Assembly: GCF_900155565.1 (NCBI RefSeq)
Contig: NZ_FUHM01000002.1
Coordinates: 2,046,001 to 2,110,000 of the forward strand
Direction: 5' to 3'
DNA: 64,000 bases
Source: Anaerosalibacter sp. Marseille-P3206
GTDB lineage: Bacteria > Bacillota > Clostridia > Tissierellales > Sporanaerobacteraceae
In this document: positions 8,124 through 16,885 of the stretch, piece by piece
How positions within the stretch are numbered: position 1 is the first letter of the stretch
How the letters are laid out: every line of letters begins with the position of its first letter
Notes under the pieces: model-generated
Told to the model about the DNA's origin: nothing
The model's input: only the letters and a program-made list of their open reading frames with translations
The model's database searches: none
Position numbers and translations under genes: made by a program

Positions 8124-8972
8124 ATGGAAGATAAAATAAAAATAATTGAAATTGATGGAGTAGGATTTTCTTTTAATGCAAATAGGGCTCATGAAAGAGA
8201 TGGCCATGTTTATTGTAGACAATGTGGTGAACAAATAGATTCAGAACCCCTTGCTTGTCTTGGTAGTAAAAAAATAATATTTAGTCGAAATTGTAGATGT
8301 GATAGGGAAACAGAGGCTAAGAGAAAGGAAGAAGAAATAGCAAACCACATCAGAAGGCTTAAAGAAGAATGTTTTGCTACTAGCAGAAATCTAATAAGCT
8401 ATAGTTTTGAAAAGATTATAGAGCCTGAAAGACAGGAAGTTATTATAGCAAAGAATTTTGTTAAGAACTTTAAAGAACTTGCGAAAAATAATAATGGACT
8501 TATATTTCATGGGAATGTTGGAACAGGAAAGACATATTTAGCAGCTTGTATTGCTAATAAAATTATTGAAGAATACCAGATAAGGGTGAAGATGAGAAAT
8601 ATCCCTCAGATAATAAATGATATTGAAAAGCGTGGCTTTGATATAGATAAAAATGAATATTACAGGCTCTTATGCAGTGTACCACTTCTCATTCTTGATG
8701 ATTTTGGAATTGAAAGAAATACAGAATATATAAATGAAATGGTCTATCAGATTATCAATACCAGATATGAAGCAAAGAAACCCACTATTATTTCAACAAA
8801 TATTCCCTTAGGTGTAATCATGAGTGGAAGTAATGATATTGATAAAGAAAGGATATATTCAAGAATTAGGGAGATGTGTATTCCAGTAAAAATTGCAGGA
8901 GAGGACATAAGAAGAGAAATAGGAAAATTAAAATTAAATAAAACTAGAGAGTTACTTCTAGGTGAAAGATAG
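8124..8972 (+). CDS. DnaC/IstB-like helicase-loader ATPase
   Basis: A 282-residue AAA+ protein. The N-terminus carries a zinc-binding set (YCRQCGEQ and later CRCD). The ATPase core has Walker A GNVGTGKT, Walker B LLILDDFG and a sensor segment PTIISTNIP, all typical of DnaC-family helicase loaders. With RepA it should recruit the host replicative helicase to the element. An upstream ATG at 8103 would overlap repA, but the ATG at 8124 has AGAGGTAG 7 bases before it and is preferred. The antirepressor gene follows within 10 bases. Confidence 0.85.
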   Translation: MEDKIKIIEIDGVGFSFNANRAHERDGHVYCRQCGEQIDSEPLACLGSKKIIFSRNCRCDRETEAKRKEEEIANHIRRLKEECFATSRNLISYSFEKIIEPERQEVIIAKNFVKNFKELAKNNNGLIFHGNVGTGKTYLAACIANKIIEEYQIRVKMRNIPQIINDIEKRGFDIDKNEYYRLLCSVPLLILDDFGIERNTEYINEMVYQIINTRYEAKKPTIISTNIPLGVIMSGSNDIDKERIYSRIREMCIPVKIAGEDIRREIGKLKLNKTRELLLGER

Positions 8973-8981
8973 GTGAAAGAG

Positions 8982-9704
8982 ATGAATAAAATAAAAACAT
9001 TTGAAAGTTTTGAATTTGGACAGGTTAGGACAATGCTTATAGATAATGAACCATGGTTTGTAGGAATGGATATAGCCCAGGCTCTAGGATACAAAAGACC
9101 AAGTGATGCGATTGCAAGTCATGTATATGAGGAAGATAAGCTGAAACGGTGTTTTACCGTATCAGGTCAAGGAAGGAATTTGATAGTAATAAATGAGTCT
9201 GGAATGTATGCACTGATTTTTGGAAGTAAACTTGAAAGTGCCATAAGATTTAAAAACTGGGTAACAAGTGAAGTTCTACCTTCAATTAGAAAGCATGGTG
9301 GATATTTTTCAGGACAGGAGGAAATGAATGATCAAGAACTTTTAGCAAGGGGCTATCTTGTAGCCTTAAGACAAATAGAAGCTAGGACAGAAGAATTAGA
9401 AGGTCTTATTCCCAAGGGAGAATTCTTTGATAAGTTTATGGATTTAGGTGACTGTATATGCCTTAGGGATACTGCAAAAGAATTAGGAGTTTCTCAAAAT
9501 AGATTTATAAATATACTCATTGATAGGGGTTATCTTTATAGAAATCAAAAAGGGAAACTAAGATATTACTCAACTGCAGCTGATTACTTTAAATTAAAAG
9601 ATTATATCAATAAATATAATGGACAACCCGGAGTCTATACAGTAGTTAGACCTGAGGGAAGAGCATATCTTTTCTCCTTATTTAAAGAGATGGGAGAAAT
9701 CTAG
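8982..9704 (+). CDS. BRO-N/KilAC phage antirepressor-like protein
   Basis: A 240-residue protein with two domains. Residues about 1-105 form a BRO-N domain (FEFGQVRTMLIDNEPWFVGM, DIAQALGYKRPSDAI, VLPSIRKHGGY). Residues about 130-235 form a KilAC domain (LRDTAKELGVSQNRFINILI, YYSTAADYFKLKDY). Such proteins are phage antirepressors that bind DNA and relieve repression. It is unusual but not unique for an ICE replication module, lying between the dnaC-like gene and the coupling-protein gene. A GTG lies 9 bases upstream; the ATG at 8982 fits the AGGTGAAAG ribosome-binding site better. Its role here may be regulatory. Confidence 0.85.
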   Translation: MNKIKTFESFEFGQVRTMLIDNEPWFVGMDIAQALGYKRPSDAIASHVYEEDKLKRCFTVSGQGRNLIVINESGMYALIFGSKLESAIRFKNWVTSEVLPSIRKHGGYFSGQEEMNDQELLARGYLVALRQIEARTEELEGLIPKGEFFDKFMDLGDCICLRDTAKELGVSQNRFINILIDRGYLYRNQKGKLRYYSTAADYFKLKDYINKYNGQPGVYTVVRPEGRAYLFSLFKEMGEI

Positions 9705-9720
9705 AAGGAGGTGGTCTTGG

Positions 9721-10257
9721 ATGATAATGCTTAATAAGAAAAGTTGTATAAATTGTGATGAAAGAGATTTAGTTAAACATAATGAAGAAATAAATAAGAT
9801 TCTAGGGGAATTAAGAAAGCTAGATAACTATGATTGTGTAGTCCTTCATAAGTACCAGGATATAGGCCATAGAAATAAAGATTTGCAAGTTATTAATATA
9901 AATCTATGGGATATATATGAGCTGGCAGAGCTTGCTGATTTTAAAAATGGAGTAGATTTTCTTATAGATGATGAGGGATTTCTTAATCTTTCTGTATATG
10001 GACAGACCTATAAGCTGGGGGGAGAAAGCCATTTTATCCATGCTGTCTTTAAAATTATTCCCCATGATGAAGATTTGAATTTCCTTAATATATCTGAATT
10101 TATTCTTGAAGGAAAGCCTATAAGATTTTCAGACAAGCAGTTGAATAAAAAGAAGAAATCAACTATTGCACTTCTTAGTGAATATAAAGAAAAAGTTATT
10201 AATAATAACACTATAAAAAAAGATAGTCAAATAAAAGAAAAAGGTGAGGAAAGATAA
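9721..10257 (+). CDS. Conserved ICE protein of unknown function
   Basis: A 178-residue soluble protein I do not recognise. A CxxC pair near the N-terminus (CINCDERD) could bind metal, but there is no second pair. The centre is acidic with alternating hydrophobic segments (LIDDEGFLNLSVYGQTYKLG), suggesting a beta-rich domain; the last 40 residues are lysine-rich and probably disordered. A strong AAGGAGGTGG site precedes it. It sits between the antirepressor and the coupling protein, 28 bases before the latter, so it probably belongs to the transfer operon. Confidence 0.6.
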   Translation: MIMLNKKSCINCDERDLVKHNEEINKILGELRKLDNYDCVVLHKYQDIGHRNKDLQVININLWDIYELAELADFKNGVDFLIDDEGFLNLSVYGQTYKLGGESHFIHAVFKIIPHDEDLNFLNISEFILEGKPIRFSDKQLNKKKKSTIALLSEYKEKVINNNTIKKDSQIKEKGEER

Positions 10258-10285
10258 GAAATCTCTGGCTTAAGGAGGTGAGGTT

Positions 10286-12073
10286 GTGAGCATAGTAGAA
10301 AAAATTAAAAAGGACATAAAGGATTTATTTGATGTGCAAGATGGGAAGGAATTTATTAAAAAGAACATGCCCTATCTTGCATTTTTCTATTTAGGAGATA
10401 TTCTCTCTCACCATATAAATTCATATATAGGAGGTGACTTAATAGACCGTATATTCCAGGCGGTCATGGAAATAGAAACTATGACCTATATTCCAAGTTT
10501 TTATCCGAGGGACTTGCTTGTAGGTCTTGTCCTAGCTGGAATAGTGAAACTTATTTTATATAGCAAGGGTAAAAATGCAAAGAAATTTAGGCAGGGTACT
10601 GAATATGGCTCTGCAAGATGGGGTAATGCCAAGGATATTTCTCCATATATGGATGATGATTTTGGAAATAATCTTCTACTAACTGAAACAGAAAGAATTA
10701 CCATGAATAGTAGACCAAAGATTCCTAAGTATGCAAGAAATAAAAATGTACTTGTAATTGGTGGGTCAGGTTCTGGAAAGACGAGATTCTTTGTAAAACC
10801 TAATTTGATGCAACTACACTCAAGTTATGTAGTAACTGATCCTAAAGGAAGTCTTCTTCATGAATGTGGCAAAATGTTAGAGGTGAATGGTTATGAAATA
10901 AAATCTCTTAATACAATTAATTTTAATAAGAGCATGAAATATAATCCCTTTGCCTACCTAAGAAGTGAAAAAGATATTCTAAAGCTGGTTCAGACAATTA
11001 TAGCAAATACAAAGGGGGATGGTGAAAAGGCAGGAGAGGATTTTTGGGTAAAGGCTGAAAGACTTTATTATACAGCCCTTATAGGATATATATTTTATGA
11101 AACTCCAAAGGAGGAACAAAACTTTACAACCCTACTAGCCATGATAGATGCAAGTGAGGTTAGAGAGGAGGATGAAAACTTTAAAAATGCAATAGATTAT
11201 ATGTTTGAAGCCTTGGAAGAAAAGGATCCAGACCATTTTGCAGTTAAGCAATATCGCAAGTATAAACTAGCGGCAGGAAAAACTGCAAAATCTATTTTAA
11301 TTTCTTGTGGTGCAAGATTAGCTCCTTTTGATATTAAGGAACTTAGAGAGCTAATGAGTGAAGATGAAATGGAACTTGATACCCTAGGAGATAGAAAAAC
11401 AGCCTTATTCGTCATCATTTCAGATACAGATGATACCTTTAATTTTGTAGTATCACTTCTCTATTCTCAGATGTTTAATCTACTTTGTGATAAGGCAGAT
11501 GATGTCTATGGCGGAAGACTTCCTGTTCTTGTTAGATGTCTCCTTGATGAGTTTGCAAATATTGGCCTAATCCCTAAATTTGAAAAGCTTATAGCGACAA
11601 TTCGTTCTAGGGAAATAAGTGCTTGCATAGTTCTACAAGCACAATCACAACTAAAGGCCATATATAAAGATAATGCAGATACTATTATTGGTAACTGTGA
11701 TACCACATTATTTTTAGGAGGAAAGGAGAATGGTACTTTAAAAGAGATTTCAGAAACCTTAGGCAAGGAAACTATTGACCTATTCAATACATCAGAAACA
11801 AGAAGTAATCAAAAGTCTTTTGGGCTTAACTATCAGAAAACTGGCAAGGAACTTATGACTAAAGATGAACTCTTTGTAATGGATGGAAGCAAGTGCATTA
11901 TGCAACTAAGAGGTGTAAGACCATTTCTATCAGAGAAGTTTGATATTACCAAGCATAAAAATTATAAGCATCTTGAAGATTATGATGATAGAAACTTCTT
12001 CGATATTGAAGAATATATGAAGAAACAAGGTAAGGCCAAGCTCAATAAAGATTCTATAATAACAAGATTGTAG
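10286..12073 (+). CDS. VirD4-like type IV coupling protein (TraG/PcfC type)
   Basis: A 595-residue ATPase that brings the relaxase-DNA complex to the secretion channel. There are two N-terminal hydrophobic segments (about residues 30-50 and 72-90), then a soluble core. Walker A is GGSGSGKT starting near residue 159, and Walker B is LLDEFANIG near residue 417. Other family segments are YVVTDPKGSLLHECG and IVLQAQSQLKAIY. The length is normal for the family. The start is GTG at 10286 with AAGGAGGTGAGG directly upstream. It is followed by a terminator and the SSB gene. Confidence 0.92.
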   Translation: MSIVEKIKKDIKDLFDVQDGKEFIKKNMPYLAFFYLGDILSHHINSYIGGDLIDRIFQAVMEIETMTYIPSFYPRDLLVGLVLAGIVKLILYSKGKNAKKFRQGTEYGSARWGNAKDISPYMDDDFGNNLLLTETERITMNSRPKIPKYARNKNVLVIGGSGSGKTRFFVKPNLMQLHSSYVVTDPKGSLLHECGKMLEVNGYEIKSLNTINFNKSMKYNPFAYLRSEKDILKLVQTIIANTKGDGEKAGEDFWVKAERLYYTALIGYIFYETPKEEQNFTTLLAMIDASEVREEDENFKNAIDYMFEALEEKDPDHFAVKQYRKYKLAAGKTAKSILISCGARLAPFDIKELRELMSEDEMELDTLGDRKTALFVIISDTDDTFNFVVSLLYSQMFNLLCDKADDVYGGRLPVLVRCLLDEFANIGLIPKFEKLIATIRSREISACIVLQAQSQLKAIYKDNADTIIGNCDTTLFLGGKENGTLKEISETLGKETIDLFNTSETRSNQKSFGLNYQKTGKELMTKDELFVMDGSKCIMQLRGVRPFLSEKFDITKHKNYKHLEDYDDRNFFDIEEYMKKQGKAKLNKDSIITRL

Positions 12074-12144
12074 GTGAAGATATGAAGGTTAAGGTGAGAA
12101 GCCCTTCAAAAAAGAAAGTAACAAAGTTAATAAATTTGATTTAT

Positions 12145-12181
12145 AGCGATTGGATAAGAAACAAGTCCAGTCGCTTTTTTT
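12145..12181 (+). terminator. Terminator after the coupling-protein gene
   Basis: AGCGATTGGA pairs with TCCAGTCGCT around an 11-base loop, followed by seven Ts. It lies 70 bases after the stop. Confidence 0.8.
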
Positions 12182-12217
12182 ATTTCAAAAAAGAAAAGAG
12201 GAGGCTAGAATTAGAAT

Positions 12218-12538
12218 ATGGCAAATTTTAAAGAAAGAGATATGAAAAATGTAACAGCTAATCTAGTAGGAGAGGTAAAAACAGCTTCTTTTGACTGGGA
12301 TGGTGAAACTATCAATGTAACAAATTTCTCCCTTGTAGAAAAGAAGAATGGGAAAAGGCACTATACAAACTGTGCAGCTTATGGTGAATGGTCAGAAGTA
12401 GCAAAGGAACTAAAGGCTGGAGATCTTGTCCATGTCTTTGGTTATATTAGGGAAAGAAGAAATAATGACAAGCTATATAAGAATTTTATAGTAAAACATA
12501 TGAATAAAATTGAAAAAGAAAATAAGGAGGAAAAATAA
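12218..12538 (+). CDS. Single-stranded DNA-binding protein (short SSB)
   Basis: A 106-residue OB-fold protein that begins the second part of the transfer operon. ANLVGEVKTASF, INVTNFSLVEKK, HYTNCAAYGEWSEVAKELKA and GDLVHVFGYIRERR align with the strands of the SSB fold. It lacks the acidic C-terminal tail of housekeeping SSB, as is common for element-encoded versions. It should coat the transferred strand or replication intermediates. It lies 34 bases after a terminator and its stop overlaps the start region of the next gene. Confidence 0.85.
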   Translation: MANFKERDMKNVTANLVGEVKTASFDWDGETINVTNFSLVEKKNGKRHYTNCAAYGEWSEVAKELKAGDLVHVFGYIRERRNNDKLYKNFIVKHMNKIEKENKEEK

Positions 12539-12539
12539 T

Positions 12540-12755
12540 ATGGCATTTTTTACAGAAGGAATAGCAGTTTTAAAAACTTTAGTTACTGCAATTGGTGCAG
12601 GTTTAGGGGCATGGGGAGTAATTAACCTTATGGAGGGTTATGGAAATGATAACCCTGGAGCAAAATCACAAGGGATCAAGCAGCTAATGGCAGGCGGAGG
12701 TATTGTTCTTATTGGAATGAAACTTATACCTTTACTTGCAAATACACTTAATTAA
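12540..12755 (+). CDS. Maff2-family small membrane protein
   Basis: A 71-residue protein with two hydrophobic segments: residues about 8-28 (AVLKTLVTAIGAGLGAWGVI) and 47-68 (LMAGGGIVLIGMKLIPLLAN). The loop between them carries NDNPGAKSQGIKQ. This is the pattern of Maff2 proteins found in clostridial ICE transfer operons. Its place just before the TrbL/VirB6-like gene and its size suggest a VirB2-like pilin or channel subunit, which is an inference. The start is the ATG at 12540, seven bases after AAGGAGG; an upstream ATG inside ssb has no good site. Confidence 0.8.
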   Translation: MAFFTEGIAVLKTLVTAIGAGLGAWGVINLMEGYGNDNPGAKSQGIKQLMAGGGIVLIGMKLIPLLANTLN

Positions 12756-12773
12756 GAAAGAGGTAGATAAAAT

Positions 12774-13643
12774 ATGTTTGGACTTTTCGACAAAATAACT
12801 GAATTTTTTCAGGAGATTTTCATCGGAATTATCCAAGCAAACCTTGAAGCAATGTTCTTAGATATAAATGAGAATGTAAGTCTTGTAGCTACAGAAGTCG
12901 GGAAAACACCAAGTAGCTGGAATGCAGAAGTGTTCAGCTTTGTAAAGAATATTAACGATACTGTAGTTATCCCTATAGCGGGAATTATCATAACCGCCGT
13001 CTTGTGCATAGAACTCATAAACATGGTCATGGAGAAAAATAATATGCACTCTGATACAGATACATTTGATTTCTTTAAATACATTATCAAGATGTGGATA
13101 GCAGTATGGTTTGTAAGTAATGCTTTCACTTTCTCGATGGCAGTATTTGATGTATCACAGACACTAGTAACTAAGGCGGCGGGCGTGATAAATACAAATG
13201 CATCCCTTGATGCTATGGATGTGGCCGCAATGATAGATCATCTAAAAGATGAAAGCTTATGGAATCTGATACTGATAGCAATGGATACTTCACTGGTGAA
13301 GCTTTCAATCCAGGTTGTATCAATCATAATTACCGTAATAACTTATGGAAGAATGATTGAAATTTGCTTGTATAGCTCAGTATCAGCAATTCCATTTGCA
13401 ACTATGGGAAATAAAGAATGGGGTCAGATTGGAACAAATTATATCAAAGGATTATTTGCACTAGGGCTTCAGGGATTGTTTCTTATGATATGCCTTGGAA
13501 TATATGCGGTACTTGTAAAAACGATTCATGTAACCACAGATATTCATGCCAGCATATTCGGAGTTCTTGGATATACGGTACTTCTTGGAATTATGATGTT
13601 AAAGAGTGGAACAATTGCAAAAAGCATAATGAATGCTCATTAA
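12774..13643 (+). CDS. TrbL/VirB6-like conjugal transfer membrane protein
   Basis: A 289-residue polytopic inner-membrane protein with about five or six hydrophobic stretches (near residues 60-85, 108-130, 160-195, 205-225, 240-262, 266-285). It has the conserved late segment GTNYIKGLFALGLQGLFLMI. The position after Maff2 and before PrgI/VirB4 matches VirB6 in related ICEs. By eye its codons are richer in G and C than its neighbours, for example a run rich in GCG and GCC near 13175-13240, suggesting a recombined segment. AGAGGTAG precedes the ATG. Confidence 0.8.
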   Translation: MFGLFDKITEFFQEIFIGIIQANLEAMFLDINENVSLVATEVGKTPSSWNAEVFSFVKNINDTVVIPIAGIIITAVLCIELINMVMEKNNMHSDTDTFDFFKYIIKMWIAVWFVSNAFTFSMAVFDVSQTLVTKAAGVINTNASLDAMDVAAMIDHLKDESLWNLILIAMDTSLVKLSIQVVSIIITVITYGRMIEICLYSSVSAIPFATMGNKEWGQIGTNYIKGLFALGLQGLFLMICLGIYAVLVKTIHVTTDIHASIFGVLGYTVLLGIMMLKSGTIAKSIMNAH

Positions 13644-13663
13644 AAATATAGGAGGAATATAAT

Positions 13664-14068
13664 TTGGAATTTAAAAAGAAAAGATTAATAATAGGTTTGG
13701 CACTTACAGGGGCAGGTCTTCTTGTTTCTGAAGTAAAAAGTAGAAAGAAATTAGGTGAGCTTACACAAAGAATTAATCATACAGAGGATTTTTTAGAAGA
13801 TCTTGAAGAAAAGACATGGAGTTTAAATAGGTCTATGAAGGAAATTGCTAAGGCTCATAATAGTTTAATAAAAATGAGAATAGATGACTATGAAGACTTT
13901 GATGAAAGATTTTATGAAATTGAAGATGAAATTGCTACTATCTATAGCCACCTTGCAGAACTTGATAGACTTAAGAAAAATAAAAAAGGTGTAGGTGAAA
14001 GTTCAAAAATATTAAATATCAACCCTGATGAATTGGAAGAAAGCATAGATGAGATTGAAGAAGAATAA
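13664..14068 (+). CDS. Small membrane-anchored coiled-coil transfer protein
   Basis: A 134-residue protein starting with TTG, eight bases after GGAGG. A short hydrophobic anchor (residues about 7-22, LIIGLALTGAGLLVSE) is followed by a charged helical region with heptad spacing (residues about 28-110) and an acidic tail. I do not recognise the family. The place between the VirB6-like and PrgI genes suggests a channel accessory protein facing the cytoplasm or cell wall; that is an inference. Confidence 0.6.
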   Translation: MEFKKKRLIIGLALTGAGLLVSEVKSRKKLGELTQRINHTEDFLEDLEEKTWSLNRSMKEIAKAHNSLIKMRIDDYEDFDERFYEIEDEIATIYSHLAELDRLKKNKKGVGESSKILNINPDELEESIDEIEEE

Positions 14069-14099
14069 AAAAGCTAATGGAATAGTGAGGTGATAGAGA

Positions 14100-14528
14100 T
14101 TGGCTTATGTTCAGATACCCAAAGATTTAACCAATGTTAAAACAAAAGTAGCTTTTAATCTGACCAAAAGGCAGCTAATAGGGTTTGGGGTGGCAGGTAT
14201 TATTGGTATTCCAACATATCTAAAAACGAGAAATGTTCTTGGTAATGATCTAGCTGTCTTTTTAATGATTGTACTAACTATCCCTATTTTCTTTGTGGTC
14301 TTTTATGAGAAGGATGGGCTTTCAAGTGAGAAATACCTTAAATATATATATCTTCATGAAAGACACCAACCTAAAGTTAGGGTTAGTAAGGAGAGATTTA
14401 TAGAAATGAGGAAGGAGGAGCAAAACATAAATGGGAAAAAATCAGATTCAGCAAAGAAATTTAGAAAAAAGAAAAAGACAGGAAGAAAAACTTCAAAAAA
14501 AGGAAAAAGAGCTAAAAAAAGTAGCTAA
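14100..14528 (+). CDS. PrgI family (VirB3-like) protein
   Basis: A 142-residue protein starting with TTG. The first 100 residues match PrgI: VQIPKDLTNVKTKVAFNLTK, then two closely spaced membrane segments (RQLIGFGVAGIIGIPTYL and LAVFLMIVLTIPIFFVVFYE). The C-terminus is very lysine-rich and translated from the same bases as the start of virB4, which overlaps by 98 bases. PrgI/VirB3 proteins anchor the VirB4 ATPase to the membrane, so the large overlap fits tight coupling. Confidence 0.85.
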   Translation: MAYVQIPKDLTNVKTKVAFNLTKRQLIGFGVAGIIGIPTYLKTRNVLGNDLAVFLMIVLTIPIFFVVFYEKDGLSSEKYLKYIYLHERHQPKVRVSKERFIEMRKEEQNINGKKSDSAKKFRKKKKTGRKTSKKGKRAKKSS

Positions 14529-16881
14529 GGAAACAAGAAATATTAAGTCTAGTCAGAAGAAAAGCTCTTCATTTCTTGATTTCTTAAAGAAGGAAAAGAA
14601 AAGATATACCATAGAAGATACCATTCCCTATAAGAGGATGTATAGGAATGGTATATGTTATATCGGTGAGGGAAAGTACAATAAAGTTATAAAATATGAG
14701 GATATAAATTATCAGCTTGCACTTGAGGAAGATAGGGATCTTATCTTTAATCAATTTGCAGGCTTTTTAAATTCCTTTGATTCAACAACAGAGCTTCAAC
14801 TAAGCTTTGTTAATCAGGTAGGAAGAATTAAGGAAATGGAAAATGCAATTACTATACCAGGTAAGGGGGATGGTTTTGATGAGATAAGAAAAGAATTTAG
14901 GGGAATGCTTAAGGACCAGCTTTCAAAGGGGAACAATGGTCTTAAAAAGTCAAAGTATGTTGTTGTAAGTACAAGGGCAGACACCTATGACCAAGCCAAA
15001 TCTGTTCTTGAGAGGATAGAGATAGATGTCCTATCAAATTTAAAAAGTATGGGGGTAAGGGCTGAAACCTTAGTAGGTCTTGAAAGACTTAAACTACTTC
15101 ACGATATGCTAAATCCTGATAAAATGTTTGATTATGATGGACAAGGACTTGAAGCTAGGGACACAAGAAAACTTATAATGCCTAGTACATTCAAGTTCAT
15201 AAGTCCTAAATATATGCAGATGGGAAATTATATCTGTGCATTGAGCAATTTTCAGATTCTAGCTAGTGAACTTTCAGATAGGTTCTTATCAGAAATTCTT
15301 TCTATTGAAGATAATATGTATGTAAGTCTTCATATTCATGCTATAGACCAGGTAGATGCAATCAAGATGGTAAAAAGAAAGAATACTGATCTTCAGAAAA
15401 TGATGATTGAAGAGCAGAAAAAAGCCGTAAGAGCTGGTTATGATATGGATATTATTCCATCAGACCTTAATGTTTATGGTAATGATATAAAGAATCTTTT
15501 GACTGATCTACAGTCTAGAGATGAAAGAATGTTTTATGTAACCTTTACAATTATGAATTTAAGTAAAAACAAGGAAGAACTTGATAATACAATAGCTCAG
15601 ATTTCTTCAATATGTAATCGTAATAACTGTGCATTAAAAAGACTAGACCACCAACAAGAGCAAGGCTTTATATCTATCCTGCCATTAGGAGTAAATAAGA
15701 TTGAAATTAAAAGGCAACTTACATCTTCATCAACTGCTGTATTCATGCCTTTTACAACTGAGGAACTATTTATGAGTTCAAATACAAGTTTATACTATGG
15801 GCTTAATGCTCTTTCCCACAACCTTATAATGGCAGATAGAAAGAAATTAAAAAACCCTAATGGACTTATTCTTGGAACACCAGGAGCTGGTAAGTCCTTT
15901 GCTGCAAAAAGGGAAATGGCCAATGCTATTTTAGTTACTGATGATGATGTAATTATTACAGATCCAGAAGGAGAATATGGAAGTCTTGTAAAGGAATTTA
16001 ATGGTGAAGTAATTAAGATTTCAGCAAAGTCAAAGGATTATCTAAATCCACTTGATATCAATATGAACTATGGAGATGGAGATGCACCTTTAAAGGATAA
16101 GGCAAACTTTATAATGAGTATGCTTGAACTTGTAGTAGGTGGAAGTGGTCTAACTGCAGCTGAAAAATCTGTAATAGATAGGTGCCTTCCTAAAATATAC
16201 AAGGACTACTTTGACAATCCTATACCTGAGAATATGCCTATACTTAGTGATCTGTATAATCTCCTTCAAGAGCAGGAGGAAAGTGTAGGAAGAAAACTAG
16301 CTACAGAAATGGAAATCTATGTTACAGGCTCTTTAAATGTATTCAATAATAGAAGTAATGTAGACCTTAACAAAAAACTTATATGTTTTGACATAAAGGA
16401 GCTGGGAAATCAACTTAAGAAAATAGGAATGTTAGTAATACAAGACCAGGTATGGAATAAGGTTTCTTCAAATAGGGGAGCAAATAGGGCAACAAGATAC
16501 TATATTGACGAGTTTCACTTGCTTCTAAAGGACCAGCAAACTGCCCAATATTCAGTTGAAATATGGAAAAGATTTAGAAAGTGGGGTGGAGTGCCAACAG
16601 GTATAACTCAAAATGTGAAAGACCTTTTGGGAAGTGCTGAAATTGAAAATATCTTTGATAATACAGACTTTGTCCTTATGCTTAATCAAGCATCTGGAGA
16701 TAGGGAAATCCTAGCCAAGAAACTTAAAATTTCTCCTTTTCAATTAAATTATGTTACAAACTCTAATGCAGGAGAGGGATTATTATTCTTTGGAAACACC
16801 ATAGTTCCCTTTGTAGATAAATTCCCTAAAGATACGATTCTGTATCAGAAGATGACAACAAAGCCTGAGGAAGTGGAGTAA
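14431..16881 (+). CDS. VirB4-like conjugation ATPase
   Basis: An 816-residue ATPase that energises the type IV secretion system. The N-terminal domain (residues about 60-440) resembles TraE/VirB4. The ATPase domain has Walker A LGTPGAGKS with its first Gly near residue 482, ITDPEGEYGSLV, and Walker B RYYIDEFHLLL near residue 690. GVPTGITQNVKDLL follows, typical of VirB4. The ATG at 14431 overlaps prgI and has AAGGAGGAGC upstream. The gene ends four bases before the CHAP-domain gene. Confidence 0.92.
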   Translation: MGKNQIQQRNLEKRKRQEEKLQKKEKELKKVAKETRNIKSSQKKSSSFLDFLKKEKKRYTIEDTIPYKRMYRNGICYIGEGKYNKVIKYEDINYQLALEEDRDLIFNQFAGFLNSFDSTTELQLSFVNQVGRIKEMENAITIPGKGDGFDEIRKEFRGMLKDQLSKGNNGLKKSKYVVVSTRADTYDQAKSVLERIEIDVLSNLKSMGVRAETLVGLERLKLLHDMLNPDKMFDYDGQGLEARDTRKLIMPSTFKFISPKYMQMGNYICALSNFQILASELSDRFLSEILSIEDNMYVSLHIHAIDQVDAIKMVKRKNTDLQKMMIEEQKKAVRAGYDMDIIPSDLNVYGNDIKNLLTDLQSRDERMFYVTFTIMNLSKNKEELDNTIAQISSICNRNNCALKRLDHQQEQGFISILPLGVNKIEIKRQLTSSSTAVFMPFTTEELFMSSNTSLYYGLNALSHNLIMADRKKLKNPNGLILGTPGAGKSFAAKREMANAILVTDDDVIITDPEGEYGSLVKEFNGEVIKISAKSKDYLNPLDINMNYGDGDAPLKDKANFIMSMLELVVGGSGLTAAEKSVIDRCLPKIYKDYFDNPIPENMPILSDLYNLLQEQEESVGRKLATEMEIYVTGSLNVFNNRSNVDLNKKLICFDIKELGNQLKKIGMLVIQDQVWNKVSSNRGANRATRYYIDEFHLLLKDQQTAQYSVEIWKRFRKWGGVPTGITQNVKDLLGSAEIENIFDNTDFVLMLNQASGDREILAKKLKISPFQLNYVTNSNAGEGLLFFGNTIVPFVDKFPKDTILYQKMTTKPEEVE

Positions 16882-16885
16882 AAAA

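Noticed and set aside
12082-12230. A 49-codon frame (MKVKVRSPSKKKVTKLI) after the coupling protein
   Set aside because: It runs through a strong terminator and into the ssb start; it is probably not translated, although GGTGAAG lies upstream.
13418-13651. A 77-codon frame overlapping the end of the VirB6-like gene
   Set aside because: Frame shadow of the VirB6-like gene, cysteine-rich by chance.
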